DNA of 64,000 nucleotides from Betaproteobacteria bacterium (GCA_009781175.1 WQYQ01000012.1:36873-100872), one strand, 5' to 3'; numbered from the stretch's first letter, positions 39,038-49,224 are shown. Notes: generated by a model from the letters alone, not told the origin. Numbers and translations: made by a program.

Positions 39038-39418
39038 TTAGGTATTGGCAACTTTGTCGTAGGCCGTGGCGTCGAGCAGCGCGCTCACGTCGTCGGCGTT
39101 GGCTGGCTTGAGTTTGAACAGCCAAGTGGCAAACGCGTCGCTGTTGACCGACTCCGGCGCGTCGACGGCGGCCTGGTTGACCGCGATGACTTCGCCCGCG
39201 ATCGGCGCGTAAATATCGGAAGCCGCCTTGACCGATTCGACCACGGCGCAGTCTTCGTTCGCCGCGAGCTGGCGGCCGACTGCGGGCAGTTCGAGAAAAA
39301 CGATGTCGCCAAGCGCGTTTTGCGCGTGATCGGTGATGCCGACGGTGACGCTGCCGTCCACTTCGAGGCGGACCCATTCGTGGGATTCGGTGTAGCGCAG
39401 ATTGGCCGGGTTGTTCAT
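39038..39418 (-). CDS. gcvH: Glycine cleavage H protein
   Basis: A 126-residue lipoyl carrier that shuttles the aminomethyl group between P, T and L proteins. The lipoylated lysine is K64 in [26 protein letters not shown] at the N-terminus and [13 protein letters not shown] are standard H-protein blocks. Length is normal. It lies 27 bases after gcvT and 30 before gcvP. Confidence 0.97.
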   Translation of the reverse strand: MNNPANLRYTESHEWVRLEVDGSVTVGITDHAQNALGDIVFLELPAVGRQLAANEDCAVVESVKAASDIYAPIAGEVIAVNQAAVDAPESVNSDAFATWLFKLKPANADDVSALLDATAYDKVANT

Positions 39419-39445
39419 GTGAATTCTCCTGAAAGTGAACTGGTG

Positions 39446-40525
39446 TTACGCGAGTGCTTTGCCGTTGCGGACGAATGCGAGTTTGCCGACGCGGGCCTTG
39501 AGCAGCTTGCCGCGGATTTCGACTTCCACAGTGTCGCCGATTGCGACCGCGGCGGGAACGCGCGCGAAGGCGATCGAGGCGTTGAGCGTGGGCGCGAAAG
39601 AGCCGCTCGTGGTTTCGCCGTCGCCATGCGGGGTGACGACGCGCATGTGACCGCGCAGGACGCCGCGCTCTTCGAGTTTGAGGCCGACGAGTTGGCGCGA
39701 GCGGTCATAGGCTTCGAGCGCGGCGCGGCCGACGAAATCGCGCTCGCCGCTCAAATCCACGGTCCAGGCGAGGCCGGATTCGAGCGGGTTTGTCGTTTCG
39801 TCCATATCCGAGCCATAGAGGTTCATGCCGGCTTCGAGGCGCAGCGTGTCGCGCGCGCCGAGTCCGACCGGCTTGACGCCCGCGGCGGCGAGCGCGCGCC
39901 AGACATCGGCGGCCTGGGCGGCGGGCAGAATCAGTTCGAAGCCGTCCTCGCCGGTGTAGCCGGTGCGGCAGATCATTACGCCGTTCCAATGCGCCGCCTG
40001 GAACGGCTTGAGCGCTTCGCTCGCGGCTTGCGAGCCGGGCAGGGCGGCCCAGGTTTTTGCGCGCGCGTTCGGCCCCTGGACGGCGATGATGGCCAGATCG
40101 CGACGCGAGGTGATCGTGACGTTGGCGCCGGTCTTGGCCGCCTGCGTGCGCATCCAGGCGACGTCTTTCTCGGCGGTCCCCGCATTTACGACGATGCGGT
40201 AGTCGTCCGGCGCGAAGAAGTAAGTAATCAGATCGTCGATGACCCCGCCGTCCTCTTGCAGCATGCAGGAGTAGAGCGCTTTGCCCGGTACGCGGAGTTT
40301 GCCGACGTTGTTGGCGAGCAGCCGCGCGAGAAAAGCTTGCGCGCCGGCGCCGCTGACATCGACGGGCAGCATGTGGGACACGTCGAACATGCCGGCGTCG
40401 CGCCGCACCTGATGGTGTTCTTCGAGCTGCGAGCCGTAATGCAGCGGCATATCCCAGCCGGCGAAGTCGACGATTTTCGCGCCTGCGGCGAGGTGGAGGT
40501 CGTAAAGCGGAGTTCGTTTGCCCAT
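39446..40525 (-). CDS. gcvT: Aminomethyltransferase (T-protein)
   Basis: Transfers the methylene from GcvH to tetrahydrofolate, releasing ammonia. The 359-residue protein begins [32 protein letters not shown], and shows VFDVSHM-like [14 protein letters not shown], the folate-site [14 protein letters not shown] and [28 protein letters not shown] precedes ATG 40525. It is the first gene of the operon and follows a tandem glycine riboswitch with an intrinsic terminator. Confidence 0.97.
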   Translation of the reverse strand: MGKRTPLYDLHLAAGAKIVDFAGWDMPLHYGSQLEEHHQVRRDAGMFDVSHMLPVDVSGAGAQAFLARLLANNVGKLRVPGKALYSCMLQEDGGVIDDLITYFFAPDDYRIVVNAGTAEKDVAWMRTQAAKTGANVTITSRRDLAIIAVQGPNARAKTWAALPGSQAASEALKPFQAAHWNGVMICRTGYTGEDGFELILPAAQAADVWRALAAAGVKPVGLGARDTLRLEAGMNLYGSDMDETTNPLESGLAWTVDLSGERDFVGRAALEAYDRSRQLVGLKLEERGVLRGHMRVVTPHGDGETTSGSFAPTLNASIAFARVPAAVAIGDTVEVEIRGKLLKARVGKLAFVRNGKALA

Positions 40526-40550
40526 TTATCTCTCTTGCGGTTCATGAACG

Positions 40551-40588
40551 AAAAAGGGCCTGGCGCGCAATGTTTGCATGCCAGGCCC
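40551..40588 (-). terminator. Riboswitch-controlled intrinsic terminator before gcvT
   Basis: On the minus strand GGGCCTGGC (40588–40580) pairs exactly with GCCAGGCCC (40564–40556). The stem extends inward with two mismatches to a TGT loop, and TTTTT follows at 40555–40551. It lies directly after the second glycine aptamer and about 26 bases before gcvT, the correct position for an expression platform. Confidence 0.85.
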
Positions 40589-40589
40589 C

Positions 40590-40790
40590 ATCTGTCCTTG
40601 ATACCTGAGAGATTGCATGCCGTCGTCCTAACGGTATGGCTGCCCCTTCGGTGGATGCCTTAGCCCTTTATGGGCCTGCATCGCTCTCCAGATTCTATGG
40701 TCGCCGGTCCTTTATGCCTGAGCGGTTCCGGGTGTTACGCCTTCGGCGGTCCCTCGCGGGACGCTCTCCCGAGCGACGGACGGACTCTAC
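40590..40790 (-). promoter_or_regulatory. Tandem glycine riboswitch
   Basis: Read on the minus strand, two aptamer-like units precede gcvT. The first has CGGGAGAGCGTCCCGCG, then CGCCGAAGGCGTAA and CCGGAACCGCTCAGGCA followed by AAAGGACCGG. The second has CTGGAGAGCGATGC, then CCACCGAAGGGGCA and CAATCTCTCAGGTATCAAGGACAGA. The GGAGAG, GCCGAAGG and CTCAGG...AAGGAC motifs are hallmarks of glycine aptamers. Boundaries are approximate. Glycine binding would be expected to relieve the terminator that follows and switch on gcvT-gcvH-gcvP. The region spans 40526–40867, where I see no protein gene. Confidence 0.9.
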
Positions 40791-40867
40791 CGGAAGCGGC
40801 GACAAGCGGCAATCTTCCTACGCGATCCACTATAAGATTCGGTGCTGGAGAAAGATCGGAGCTTGCC

Positions 40868-41779
40868 GTGACAACCGTTGAACCCCCTTACTCGCCGCGC
40901 CGCGCAGCCGTGAGCGAATGGCTCGATGTGCGCGGCTTGCGTCTGCACATCCGGCGCTGGCCGCGGCCCGGCGCGCCGAAGCTTTTTCTGCTTCACGGCT
41001 GGATGGACGCGGCGGCGAGCTTTCAATTTCTGGTCGATGCGCTGAAACAAGACTGGGATGTCATCGCGCCCGATCTGCGCGGTTTCGGCGAAAGCGAATG
41101 GGATGCGGGCGGTTATTTTTTTGCGCAGTATCTCGCCGACCTGGATGCGCTGCTGGAACACTACAGCCGTGACGAGCCGGCGCGGCTGGTGGGGCATAGT
41201 CTCGGCGGCAATCTCGTCTGTCTCTATGCCGGCGCGCGGCCTGAGCGCGTCGCGGCATTGGCCAATCTGGACGGCTTCGGTTTGCGCGATGCACCGCCGG
41301 AAGAGGCGCCGGAGCGCTTGGCAAAATGGCTGCACCAGCTGCGTTACCCAGAGCATTTCCGCACATACTCCAGCTTTGACGGGCTCGTTGCGCGTTTGCA
41401 GGCGGAGAACCCTTCTCTGTCGTCGGACCGGGCGGCTTTTCTGGCCGAACATCTGGGCGAAGAGAATGGTCTGGGCGGCGTGATTCGCGCGGCCGACCCG
41501 GCGCATCTGCATGTGAGCCCCGTGCTCTATCGGTTTGCCGAAGTCGCGGCCGTGTGGCGGCGTATTACCGCGCCGGTTTTGGTTGTTCTGGCGGATGACC
41601 CGCGCACGCTGGAACGGTTGAACCTGTCGCGTGAGGAAGTGCGGCAACGTTTCGACATTGTGCCGCGCGTGCAAATCGAAACTTTGCATGACACAGGGCA
41701 TAACCTGCATATCGAGCAGCCGGAGCGTTTAGCGGTTTTGCTCGAAGCGTTTTTCGCTTCCAGTCCGGGCGCGGGTTAA
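40868..41779 (+). CDS. Alpha/beta-fold hydrolase
   Basis: A 303-residue hydrolase. KLFLLHGWMDAAASFQFL is the oxyanion-hole HGW block, VIAPDLRGFGESEWD follows, the nucleophile is Ser in ARLVGHSLGGNLVCLYAG, and the catalytic His is in LHDTGHNLHIEQPERLA near the C-terminus. The third residue is probably Asp in VLADDPRT. It is cytoplasmic, with unknown substrate. I start at GTG 40868 behind GGAG; open sequence further upstream is the antisense of the riboswitch. An in-frame GTG at 40910 is another possible start. It is divergent from gcvT and followed after 9 bases by a PHP phosphatase gene. Confidence 0.88.
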   Translation: MTTVEPPYSPRRAAVSEWLDVRGLRLHIRRWPRPGAPKLFLLHGWMDAAASFQFLVDALKQDWDVIAPDLRGFGESEWDAGGYFFAQYLADLDALLEHYSRDEPARLVGHSLGGNLVCLYAGARPERVAALANLDGFGLRDAPPEEAPERLAKWLHQLRYPEHFRTYSSFDGLVARLQAENPSLSSDRAAFLAEHLGEENGLGGVIRAADPAHLHVSPVLYRFAEVAAVWRRITAPVLVVLADDPRTLERLNLSREEVRQRFDIVPRVQIETLHDTGHNLHIEQPERLAVLLEAFFASSPGAG

Positions 41780-41788
41780 ACTTAACCG

Positions 41789-42625
41789 ATGTCCAATATC
41801 AATGCCGACCTTCACTCTCATTCAACTGTTTCCGATGGCTTGCTCGCGCCCGCGGCGGTTGCTGCGCGCGCCGCGGCGAACGGGGTGACACTGTGGGCGC
41901 TGACCGATCACGATGAATTGGGGGGCTTAACTGAGGGGCGCCAGGCTGCGAAAGCGCTCGGGATGCGTTTTGTCGACGGGGTCGAGATTTCGGTCTCCTG
42001 GGGTGCGCAGACCCTGCATATCGTCGGGCTTGGCATCGATCCGGCGCATCAGGCGCTGGTCGATGGTCTGATCAGCGTGCGCGCTGGGCGCGATGGCCGG
42101 GCGCGCGGGATGGGCGATGCGCTTGCGGCGATAGGAATTCGCGGCGCGTATGCAGGCGCGCTCAAATATGTCGGCAACCCGGCCTTGGTCAGCCGCTCCC
42201 ATTTCGCACGTTATCTCGTCGAGACCGGCGTCGCCCGCGATGTGAAACAGGTTTTCGATCACTACCTCGTGCGCGGCAAGCCGGGCTTCGTCGAGCATCA
42301 ATGGGCGAGCCTCGACGACGCGCTGGCTTGGATTCATGCGGCCGGCGGACTCGCGGTCGTGGCGCATCCGGGGCGCTATCGCCTGTCCAAGGCTGCGCTC
42401 GATGAGGTGTTTGTGCGCTTCAAGGAGCTTGGCGGCGAGGCGATCGAAGTTGTGTCGGGCTCACATGGGCGTGAGGCGACGCTTGAGTTTGCGCGGGTCG
42501 CGCGGCGCTATGGTTTTCTCGCTTCGCGCGCCTCGGACTTTCACGGCCCCCGCGAAAGCGCTGTTGATTTGGGACGGGCCGACGCTTTGCCTGCGGATCT
42601 GATCCCGGTTTGGAGCAGGTTGTAA
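41789..42625 (+). CDS. rnm: PHP-domain phosphatase/5'-3' exonuclease (RNase AM/YciV type)
   Basis: A 278-residue PHP protein. Metal-binding motifs are NADLHSHSTVSDG, LWALTDHDELGG, the Glu in FVDGVEISVSWG, HFARYLVETGV and, near the end, RASDFHGPRESAVDLG. This matches the YciV/TrpH group, which removes 3'-phosphate from pAp-like nucleotides and trims 5' ends of 5S and other RNAs. Length is normal. Gene order with YciO downstream (yciV-yciO) is conserved in many Proteobacteria and supports the call. Confidence 0.9.
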   Translation: MSNINADLHSHSTVSDGLLAPAAVAARAAANGVTLWALTDHDELGGLTEGRQAAKALGMRFVDGVEISVSWGAQTLHIVGLGIDPAHQALVDGLISVRAGRDGRARGMGDALAAIGIRGAYAGALKYVGNPALVSRSHFARYLVETGVARDVKQVFDHYLVRGKPGFVEHQWASLDDALAWIHAAGGLAVVAHPGRYRLSKAALDEVFVRFKELGGEAIEVVSGSHGREATLEFARVARRYGFLASRASDFHGPRESAVDLGRADALPADLIPVWSRL

Positions 42626-42686
42626 ACTGTTGGAGGATCGCGAAGGCTGGCGTTAAAATCAAAAATTCCGCTCCCTCCTCGCCTCC

Positions 42687-43313
42687 GTGGCCCAATTCTT
42701 CTCTCTCCATCCCGAAAACCCGCAGCCACGCCTGTTGAATCAGGCGGCGGAGATCGTGCGCAATGGCGGTCTGATCGTGTTTCCGACCGATTCGGCGTAT
42801 GCGCTCGGCGGCCGTACGGGGGATGTCGACGTGGTGAGCCGGATCAGAAGGATTCGCGGTGTCGATGATCGGCACCATCTGACTTTGATGGTGCGGGATT
42901 TGTCGGAGATCGCGCACTATGCGCGGGTCGACAACGCCCAGTACCGTTTTCTGAAAGCGGCGACGCCGGGACCCTACACGTTTATTTTGGATGGCACCAA
43001 AGAACTGCCGCGGCGAGTATTGCACCCGAAGCGCAAGACGATCGGCATGCGTGTGCCCGCGCACCCGCTCGTCGCGGGCCTGATCGCGGCGCTTGACGAG
43101 CCCTTGCTGACGGCAACATTGATGCTGCCGGGCGACGATCTGCCGCTGACCGACGCGGAGTACATCCGCGACCTGTTGGAAAAGCAGGTCGACCTGGTGA
43201 TCGAGGCCGGCCCTTGCGGTCCCGAGGCGACAACGGTCATCGACTTGACGGGCGGAACGCCCGAGGTGATTCGCCACGGCCTGGGGGCGCTGGCGCCGCT
43301 GGGGCTCGAATAG
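42687..43313 (+). CDS. yciO: YciO (Sua5/YrdC-family) protein
   Basis: A 208-residue YrdC-fold protein starting at GTG 42687. NQAAEIVRNGGLIVFPTDSAYALGG and RIRRIRGVDDRHHLTLMVRDLSEIAHYA are the YciO form of the ATP/threonine-binding motifs, and FLKAATPGPYTFILDGTKELPRR follows. YciO resembles threonylcarbamoyl-AMP synthase TsaC, but its physiological role is less certain. It sits directly after yciV, as in enterobacteria. Confidence 0.9.
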   Translation: MAQFFSLHPENPQPRLLNQAAEIVRNGGLIVFPTDSAYALGGRTGDVDVVSRIRRIRGVDDRHHLTLMVRDLSEIAHYARVDNAQYRFLKAATPGPYTFILDGTKELPRRVLHPKRKTIGMRVPAHPLVAGLIAALDEPLLTATLMLPGDDLPLTDAEYIRDLLEKQVDLVIEAGPCGPEATTVIDLTGGTPEVIRHGLGALAPLGLE

Positions 43314-43356
43314 GCGGCGCGCACAAAACCTTGGGTCGGCAGCAGTATTTTGTTGA

Positions 43357-43374
43357 CTGCCGCGTAAGCGGCAG
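43357..43374. terminator. Hairpin between convergent yciO and SYLF genes
   Basis: CTGCCGC (43357–43363) and GCGGCAG (43368–43374) form a perfect 7-bp stem with a GTAA loop, in the 79-base gap between two converging genes. No T-run follows on either strand, so it may act only weakly or as an RNA 3'-end protector. Confidence 0.4.
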
Positions 43375-43392
43375 CCGCCACGATCCGCGCGT

Positions 43393-43959
43393 TTAGTTCA
43401 GTTCTTTGTCTTTCCAATACTTGCGGCCGCCGAGCGAGCCTCCGGCGGAAAGCCCCGTTTCCGTCATCGGGAAAATCGAGATTTTGCCGCCGAGGCTCGC
43501 GCCACCCTCGGCCGAGCCGCCTTTCTTCTCCACCGCCGCCGCACCGCCGCCCGTGGCGGTCAGTTCCCAACCGTTTTCCACAAAGCTGTTCAGCGTTTTG
43601 GCATCGTGGAATACCAGGACTTCACGATAATCCTTGATGCCGACCTCAAGCCCCGCCGAGGCTTGGCCCATGTTCATGAATGTAGTTTTGCCCGTGGCGT
43701 TGTTGTGCACCAGACCGCGCCCGCCCGCGCCTCCAACGAGCAGCGTCACACCAAAGCTCGAAAAGCATCCATAGCCGGGGCTTTTGGCGATAACGGTCTT
43801 GAGCTTGGGTTTGGCTTTGACAAGCGTTGCGAGGGCGGCATCGCACATCTTGCGGATTTCGGCGCGCTGCGCCTCGGGGCTGTCGGCCGCCTGGGCTTGT
43901 GAGGTGAAACCGGCCGTCAGCAAGGCTGCGAGAAGCGAAAGTTGGATTGAACGGTTCAT
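43393..43959 (-). CDS. Exported SYLF/Ysc84-domain lipid-binding protein
   Basis: A 188-residue protein with a clear signal peptide (MNRSIQLSLLAALLTAGFTS, likely cut after AQA). The SYLF (Ysc84) domain follows: VIAKSPGYGCFSSFGVTLLVGG-type start, GLVHNNATGKTTFMNMGQ, and GLEVGIKDYREVLVFHDAKTL. The C-terminus is glycine-rich with a lysine/asparagine end. The domain binds phosphoinositides in eukaryotes. The bacterial role is unknown, probably periplasmic lipid contact. Codon use is ordinary for the window. It is divergent from glyQ with 395 bases between. Confidence 0.85.
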   Translation of the reverse strand: MNRSIQLSLLAALLTAGFTSQAQAADSPEAQRAEIRKMCDAALATLVKAKPKLKTVIAKSPGYGCFSSFGVTLLVGGAGGRGLVHNNATGKTTFMNMGQASAGLEVGIKDYREVLVFHDAKTLNSFVENGWELTATGGGAAAVEKKGGSAEGGASLGGKISIFPMTETGLSAGGSLGGRKYWKDKELN

Positions 43960-44354
43960 CTGCGAACTCCTTTTTCTTTCGGATTGTCAGAGGGGAAAAT
44001 AAGAGCAAGACGGTCTATGCGTTTCGTCTTCGCGTACTCGACTGATATAGAAACGGAATAATGTCGGTCTTTGCCGGTCGTATGTCTCCCGGATCGCGCA
44101 GGGGCAAAGGGACACGACTTCGGGTTAGTCCGCTCTGTTATCCGATGGTTCCGCTGAGTGAGCCGAGCGCTTGACGCTCAGCAAGCCGGTTGCACAGCGG
44201 GATTGTGCACGACAGCGTAGGCCCGGATCGGATGAAAATTTGCCCGATGGATTAGGAATTAAAATCGAGACTACGATCGCAATCGCATCGAGTAGTAAAA
44301 TCGATACTTTTGCCTTCGGACTCGGCGGCACGGCCGCCAGACAGCATCGACCTC
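43960..44354. other. Divergent region upstream of glyQ
   Basis: These 395 bases hold no recognisable gene. They contain one copy of a 34-bp repeat (44028–44061) whose partner lies at 50675–50708. The SYLF gene start has GGAGTT upstream on the minus strand. No confident promoter for glyQ could be picked. Confidence 0.4.
44028..44061 (+). repeat. 34-bp dispersed repeat, copy 1
   Basis: The segment from CTTCGCGTACTCGACTGA through TATAGAAACGGAATAA recurs at 50675–50708 with a single C/T difference, and weaker similarity extends about 15 bases to the left. It has no strong internal hairpin. Confidence 0.7.
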
Positions 44355-45317
44355 ATGACCGCCAAACCTTCATTTCAGGAAGTGATCCTGCGGCTTCAGA
44401 CATTCTGGAGCGAGCGGGGCTGTGCCTTGCTGCAACCGATCGATATGGAGGTTGGCGCGGGCACGAGCCATACCGCCACCTTTCTGCGCGCGATCGGCCC
44501 CGAGCCTTGGAATGCCGCTTACGTGCAGCCCTCGCGCCGTCCCAAGGATGGCCGCTATGCGGAAAATCCGAACCGGCTACAGCACTACTATCAGTATCAG
44601 GTCGTGCTCAAGCCGAGTCCCGACGCGATTCAGGAGCTGTACATCGATTCACTACGTGCGCTCGGCATCAACACCAACGAACACGACATCCGCTTCGTCG
44701 AGGACGACTGGGAGAATCCAACGCTCGGCGCCTGGGGGCTGGGTTGGGAGGTTTGGCTCGACGGCATGGAAGTGACCCAGTTCACCTACTTCCAGCAAGT
44801 TGGCGGCATCGAATGCAAGCCGGTGCTCGGCGAAATCACCTACGGCCTCGAACGCCTGGCGATGTACCTGCAAGGCGTCGAGAATGTCTATGACCTGGTA
44901 TGGACGCCGGGCCTGTCGTATGGCGATGTCTATCATCAGAACGAAGTCGAGCAGTCGACCTACAACTTCGAACAATCGGATGCGGCCTGGCTGCTGCGTT
45001 TGTTCGGCGACTACGAAGAGCAGGCCAAGCGTTTGATGGAGGCGAGGCTCGCGCTGCCGGCCTATGAGATGGTGCTGAAGGCCGCGCACACCTTCAATCT
45101 GCTCGATGCGCGCGGCGCGATTTCGGTGACCGAGCGCGCCGCGTATATCGGCCGCATCCGCAATCTCGCGCGCGCGGTGGCGCAGGCTTACTACGCCTCA
45201 CGCGAAGCGCTTGGTTTCCCGATGGCGGATACCGGCAATCTGCGTCTGCGCGCGCTGCTCGGCGAAGAGGCGATGGCGAAGATCGAGGCGATACGCGCCG
45301 AGCGCGCGGGCCGCTGA
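44355..45317 (+). CDS. glyQ: Glycyl-tRNA synthetase alpha subunit
   Basis: The catalytic subunit of the bacterial alpha2beta2 GlyRS, charging tRNA(Gly). The 320-residue protein shows [58 protein letters not shown] and [19 protein letters not shown], all class II GlyQ blocks. ATG 44355 begins [11 protein letters not shown], the usual start; 15 more codons are open upstream without support. The beta-subunit gene follows after 74 bases. Confidence 0.97.
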   Translation: MTAKPSFQEVILRLQTFWSERGCALLQPIDMEVGAGTSHTATFLRAIGPEPWNAAYVQPSRRPKDGRYAENPNRLQHYYQYQVVLKPSPDAIQELYIDSLRALGINTNEHDIRFVEDDWENPTLGAWGLGWEVWLDGMEVTQFTYFQQVGGIECKPVLGEITYGLERLAMYLQGVENVYDLVWTPGLSYGDVYHQNEVEQSTYNFEQSDAAWLLRLFGDYEEQAKRLMEARLALPAYEMVLKAAHTFNLLDARGAISVTERAAYIGRIRNLARAVAQAYYASREALGFPMADTGNLRLRALLGEEAMAKIEAIRAERAGR

Positions 45318-45391
45318 ACATAGACCAAAGCGGGCCAGCGCATGGTCCGGCAACGAATTTTGGGAGGGGCGCTAAGGCGTCCGCATGCACG

Positions 45392-47479
45392 ATGCAAGAA
45401 ACTCTGCTTGTAGAACTGCTCACTGAAGAATTACCCCCCAAGGCGCTCGCGCGGCTGGGCAAGGCGTTTGCCGAAGGCGTCGTCAAGCATCTTGTCGAGC
45501 GCAAGCTCGTCGCGGCCGAGCCGAACGTTCATGTGTTCGCCACGCCGCGCCGCCTTGCGCTGACGGTGGATGAGGTGCTCGCACAAGCGCCGGAAGCCTC
45601 GCTGCGCGAAAAGATCATGCCGGTCGCCGTGGCGCTGACGGCGGATGGCAAGCCGAGCCCCGCGCTTGTCAAAAAGCTCGAAGCCAAGGGCATTGCGCTC
45701 GATGCCGTCGCCACTTTCGAACGCGCGATGGACGGCAAGAGCGAAACCTTCTTCCACACCGCGCGCGTGCCGGGCGCGGCGCTCGATGCGGTGCTCGCGG
45801 ACATCGTTGCCGATGCCTTGAAGAAACTGCCGATTCCGAAACTCATGCGCTGGGGCGATGCCACGCATCAGTTCGTGCGTCCGGTGCACGGTTTGATTCA
45901 ACTGCATGGCAGCCGCGTCGTTCCCGGCGAAGTGCTTGGGCTGAGCGCGGGCAACACGACGCGCGGCCATCGCTTCATGGGGCAGGCGCAGGTAACGATT
46001 CCATCGGCGGAGGCTTATGCGCGCACGCTGTTCGAGCAAGGCTCGGTCGTCGCCTCGTTCGAGGCGCGGCGCAGCCTGATTCAACACGAACTGGCCCAGG
46101 CGGCTGCGCAGATCGGCGGTGTGCAGCCGATTGAGGACGCGGCACTGCTCGACGAGGTGACGGCGCTCGTCGAACATCCGACCGTTTATGTCGGCGAGTT
46201 CGAATCCGAGTTCCTCGCCGTGCCGCAGGAATGCCTGATTCTGACGATGAAGCAGAACCAGAAGTATTTCCCGCTGCTCGACGCGCAGGGCAAGCTGCTC
46301 AACAAATTCCTCATCGTCGCGAACATCAAGGCGGATATTCCCGACAACATCACCGGCGGCAATGCACGCGTCGTGCGCGCGCGCCTGTCGGATGCGAAGT
46401 TCTTCTACGATACCGACCGCAAGCAGCGCCTCGAAGCGCGCTTGGAAAAACTCGCGAGCGTTGTTTATCACAACAAGCTTGGTTCGCAGTTGCAGCGTGT
46501 GCGGCGGCTCGAAATGCTCGCCGGCAAGATCGCTGCGCATCTTGGCTGCGATGTCGCGGCGGCCATGCGGGCGGCGCGGCTCGCCAAGGCCGACCTTGTG
46601 ACCGAGATGGTCGGCGAGTTCCCCGAGTTGCAGGGCATCATGGGCGAGTACTACGCCGCCCACGACGGCGAAGCCACCGAGGTCGCCAACGCGATCGAGC
46701 AGCATTATCATCCGCGCTTCGCGGGCGACAGTCTGCCGCAAGGCAGCGTCGCCGCCGCGGTGGCGCTTGCCGACAAGCTCGACGCGCTGGTTGGTTTTTT
46801 CGGCATCGGCGAAAAGCCGACCGGCGACAAGGATCCGTTCGGTCTGCGCCGCGCCGCGCTCGGCGTGCTGCGCATCGTGATGGAAATGCCGCTGCCGCTT
46901 GATCTGGCGGCGCTGATCGACGATGCCCTGTCCGGTTTCGATGATTTCCTGGGGCGTGAAGGGGTGACGAAAACCGAACTCCTCGCCTTCTTCCACGAGC
47001 GCCTGCGCGGCGTGCTGCGCGACACCGGCGCCACGGCCGAGCAGATCGAAGCGGTTCTCGCGCTCGGCCCGACGCGAGTCGACCGCGTGCCGGCCAAGCT
47101 CGCCGCGGTGCGCAAATTCGTTGCCCTGCCGGAAGCCGCGGCACTCGCGGCGGCCAATAAGCGCATCGTCAATATCCTCAAGAAAGCCGAGCAGTCGATT
47201 GGCACTCCCGATGTGGCCTTGCTTGCCGAACCGGCCGAAAAGGCATTGTTCGCGGCGGTCAGCGAACTTGCGCCGACGGTGCGCGCGCAGGTGGAAAAAG
47301 AGAACTACACCGCCGCGCTCAAAACGCTGGCCGGGCTGCGCGCGGCTGTCGACACCTTTTTCGAGCAGGTGATGGTGAATGCCGAGGAGCCGTCGATTCG
47401 CGCCAACCGGCTCGCATTGCTGAGCGAACTGGCGCAGATGATGAACGCGGTGGCCGATATTTCGCGCTTGTCCGTATAA
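45392..47479 (+). CDS. glyS: Glycyl-tRNA synthetase beta subunit
   Basis: A 695-residue partner of GlyQ that supplies tRNA recognition. [23 protein letters not shown] is the standard N-terminus. [36 protein letters not shown] and [22 protein letters not shown] follow in order, and a DALR-type anticodon-binding domain closes the protein ([25 protein letters not shown]). Length is normal. It is followed after 10 bases by gmhB. Confidence 0.97.
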   Translation: MQETLLVELLTEELPPKALARLGKAFAEGVVKHLVERKLVAAEPNVHVFATPRRLALTVDEVLAQAPEASLREKIMPVAVALTADGKPSPALVKKLEAKGIALDAVATFERAMDGKSETFFHTARVPGAALDAVLADIVADALKKLPIPKLMRWGDATHQFVRPVHGLIQLHGSRVVPGEVLGLSAGNTTRGHRFMGQAQVTIPSAEAYARTLFEQGSVVASFEARRSLIQHELAQAAAQIGGVQPIEDAALLDEVTALVEHPTVYVGEFESEFLAVPQECLILTMKQNQKYFPLLDAQGKLLNKFLIVANIKADIPDNITGGNARVVRARLSDAKFFYDTDRKQRLEARLEKLASVVYHNKLGSQLQRVRRLEMLAGKIAAHLGCDVAAAMRAARLAKADLVTEMVGEFPELQGIMGEYYAAHDGEATEVANAIEQHYHPRFAGDSLPQGSVAAAVALADKLDALVGFFGIGEKPTGDKDPFGLRRAALGVLRIVMEMPLPLDLAALIDDALSGFDDFLGREGVTKTELLAFFHERLRGVLRDTGATAEQIEAVLALGPTRVDRVPAKLAAVRKFVALPEAAALAAANKRIVNILKKAEQSIGTPDVALLAEPAEKALFAAVSELAPTVRAQVEKENYTAALKTLAGLRAAVDTFFEQVMVNAEEPSIRANRLALLSELAQMMNAVADISRLSV

Positions 47480-47489
47480 GCGAGCCGCG

Positions 47490-48023
47490 ATGAAACTTAT
47501 CATTCTCGACCGCGACGGCGTCATCAATCACGACTCGGCGCAGTTCATCAAGTCGCCGGACGAATGGCGTCCGATCGAAGGCAGTCTGGCGGCCATCGCG
47601 CGCCTGAATGAAGCGGGCTATCGCGTTGTCGTGGCCACGAATCAAAGCGGAATTGGGCGCGGGCTGTTCGATATGGAAACGCTCAACGCGATCCACGACA
47701 AAATGATCAAAGCGGTGACACAGGCCGGCGGGCGGATCGATGCGATTTTCTACTGCCCGCATCCCGCCGATTCGACCTGCGATTGCCGCAAACCGAAGCC
47801 GGGTATGTTCGAGGAAATTGCGCACCGCTTCAATATCGACCTGCATGGTACGCCCGCGGTCGGTGACAGCTTGCGGGATATCCAGGCTGCCCTTGCCGCC
47901 GGCTGCACGCCGTATCTGGTGTTGACCGGGAAAGGCGAGAAAACGCTGATGCAGCCGGAACTTCCCGTTGGCGTCGCGGTATTCCCGGATCTCGCGGCGG
48001 TGGCATTGTCCTTGACGGCTTGA
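47490..48023 (+). CDS. gmhB: D-glycero-beta-D-manno-heptose-1,7-bisphosphate 7-phosphatase
   Basis: A 177-residue HAD phosphatase in ADP-heptose synthesis for LPS core. LIILDRDGVINHDS is the catalytic aspartate motif, VVATNQSGIGRGLF the second. FYCPHPADSTCDCRKPKPGMFEEI is the zinc-binding loop typical of GmhB, and VGDSLRDIQAALAAGC motif IV. Cytoplasmic; normal length. It is co-oriented with glyS and closely spaced. Confidence 0.93.
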   Translation: MKLIILDRDGVINHDSAQFIKSPDEWRPIEGSLAAIARLNEAGYRVVVATNQSGIGRGLFDMETLNAIHDKMIKAVTQAGGRIDAIFYCPHPADSTCDCRKPKPGMFEEIAHRFNIDLHGTPAVGDSLRDIQAALAAGCTPYLVLTGKGEKTLMQPELPVGVAVFPDLAAVALSLTA

Positions 48024-48030
48024 GTTTGGG

Positions 48031-48762
48031 ATGAGCGACGGTACGCTACGCAGCATTCATCTCGGCGTTCGCGAAGTCGCTTATCTGCTGCGGCGCAGCC
48101 GCCGGCGCAGTCTGGGCATGACAGTCGATACGCGCGGTCTGGTCGTGACGATCCCCTTGCGGGCAACTTTGCACGATACCGAAGCCTTCATTCACGGCCA
48201 TGCCGCATGGGTTATCGAAAAGCTCGACGCATGGGTCAGGCGGAGCGAAGCGCCGCGCCTGGAGATCGCTGATGGCCAGCGCCTACCCGTGCTCGGTCAG
48301 CCGTGCGTATTGCTTTTGCGGTCCGGGCTGGCGCGGGCGCGCTGGATCGAAGGCCCGTTCGAACGCGAATTGCAACTGCCCTTGTGGCCCGGCGCCGACA
48401 GCCGCTTGATGCTGCGCCGTGTTTTGCAGGCGTATGCCTTGAATTACTTCGGCGGGCGGCTCGACGAGTACATGCTTAAACTGAACGCGTTCGCGCCGGG
48501 TATGCCGCGTCCGCGGCTTGCGCTGACCTCGGCGCGAACGCGTTGGGGAAGCTGCTCCCGACATGGTGGAGTCCGGCTCAATTGGCGTCTGATTCATCTT
48601 GAGCATGAGCTGGTCGACTATGTCGTCGCGCACGAAGTGGCGCATCTGCTCGAAATGAATCACTCGCCGCGCTTCTGGTCGGTGGTTGAGGCGCTATGTC
48701 CCGAGTGGCGGGATGCGCGCAGCAGGCTCAAGCTGGCAAGCGAGCAACTACCCGAGTTTTAA
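48031..48762 (+). CDS. YgjP-type (DUF45) zinc metallopeptidase-like protein
   Basis: A 243-residue protein of the YgjP/SprT-like group. [22 protein letters not shown] starts the family N-domain, [23 protein letters not shown] the core, and [19 protein letters not shown] is the HExxH zinc motif with its third His. Family members occur next to gmhB and gloA in Betaproteobacteria, as here. The substrate is unknown. It begins 7 bases after gmhB. Confidence 0.88.
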   Translation: MSDGTLRSIHLGVREVAYLLRRSRRRSLGMTVDTRGLVVTIPLRATLHDTEAFIHGHAAWVIEKLDAWVRRSEAPRLEIADGQRLPVLGQPCVLLLRSGLARARWIEGPFERELQLPLWPGADSRLMLRRVLQAYALNYFGGRLDEYMLKLNAFAPGMPRPRLALTSARTRWGSCSRHGGVRLNWRLIHLEHELVDYVVAHEVAHLLEMNHSPRFWSVVEALCPEWRDARSRLKLASEQLPEF

Positions 48763-48809
48763 AGCCGGTTTCCGATGCAAAACCGAAGGTGCTATTGAAA
48801 GGAAGCTTT

Positions 48810-49190
48810 ATGCGAATTCTTCATACCATGCTGCGTGTCGGCGATCTCGAGCGCTCGATCAAGTTTTATACCGAAGTGCTCGGCATGCGCCTCTTGCACC
48901 GGAACGATTATCCCGAGGGCAAATTCACGCTCGCGTTCATCGGCTATCAGGAAGAGAGCGCAGGCGCAGTCATCGAACTGACGCACAATTGGGATGTCGA
49001 GCATTACGAAATCGGAACCGGCTACGGCCATATCGCCATCGAGGTGCCGGATGCCTATAAGGCATGCGCCGAAATCAAAGCGCGCGGCGGTGTCGTCACC
49101 CGCGAGGCGGGCCCGATGAAGCATGGAACGACGGTGATCGTTTTCGTAGAGGACCCCGATGGCTACAAGGTTGAGCTGATTCAGGCTTGA
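48810..49190 (+). CDS. gloA: Lactoylglutathione lyase (glyoxalase I)
   Basis: Converts the methylglyoxal–glutathione hemithioacetal to S-lactoylglutathione. The 126-residue protein has the four metal ligands: His5 in [15 protein letters not shown], Glu56 in [11 protein letters not shown], His74 in GYGHIAIEV and Glu in YKVELIQ at the end. ATG 48810 follows AAAGGAAG. Upstream codons overlapping the YgjP gene are not used. The His/Glu/His/Glu set suggests the Ni2+-dependent bacterial type. Confidence 0.96.
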   Translation: MRILHTMLRVGDLERSIKFYTEVLGMRLLHRNDYPEGKFTLAFIGYQEESAGAVIELTHNWDVEHYEIGTGYGHIAIEVPDAYKACAEIKARGGVVTREAGPMKHGTTVIVFVEDPDGYKVELIQA

Positions 49191-49224
49191 ATAAAAGCGG
49201 TTCTAAATTTTTGAGGGTGTGCGG

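Noticed and set aside
37526..40663. A 1045-codon open frame on the + strand opposite gcvT-gcvH-gcvP
   Set aside because: It is rich in Arg, Asp, Glu, Gly and Val with no domain, and lies fully antisense to three well-supported genes. Long antisense frames are expected in GC-rich DNA.
45431..47527. A 698-codon open frame opposite glyS
   Set aside because: Antisense shadow of glyS, His/Arg-rich, with no recognisable motif.
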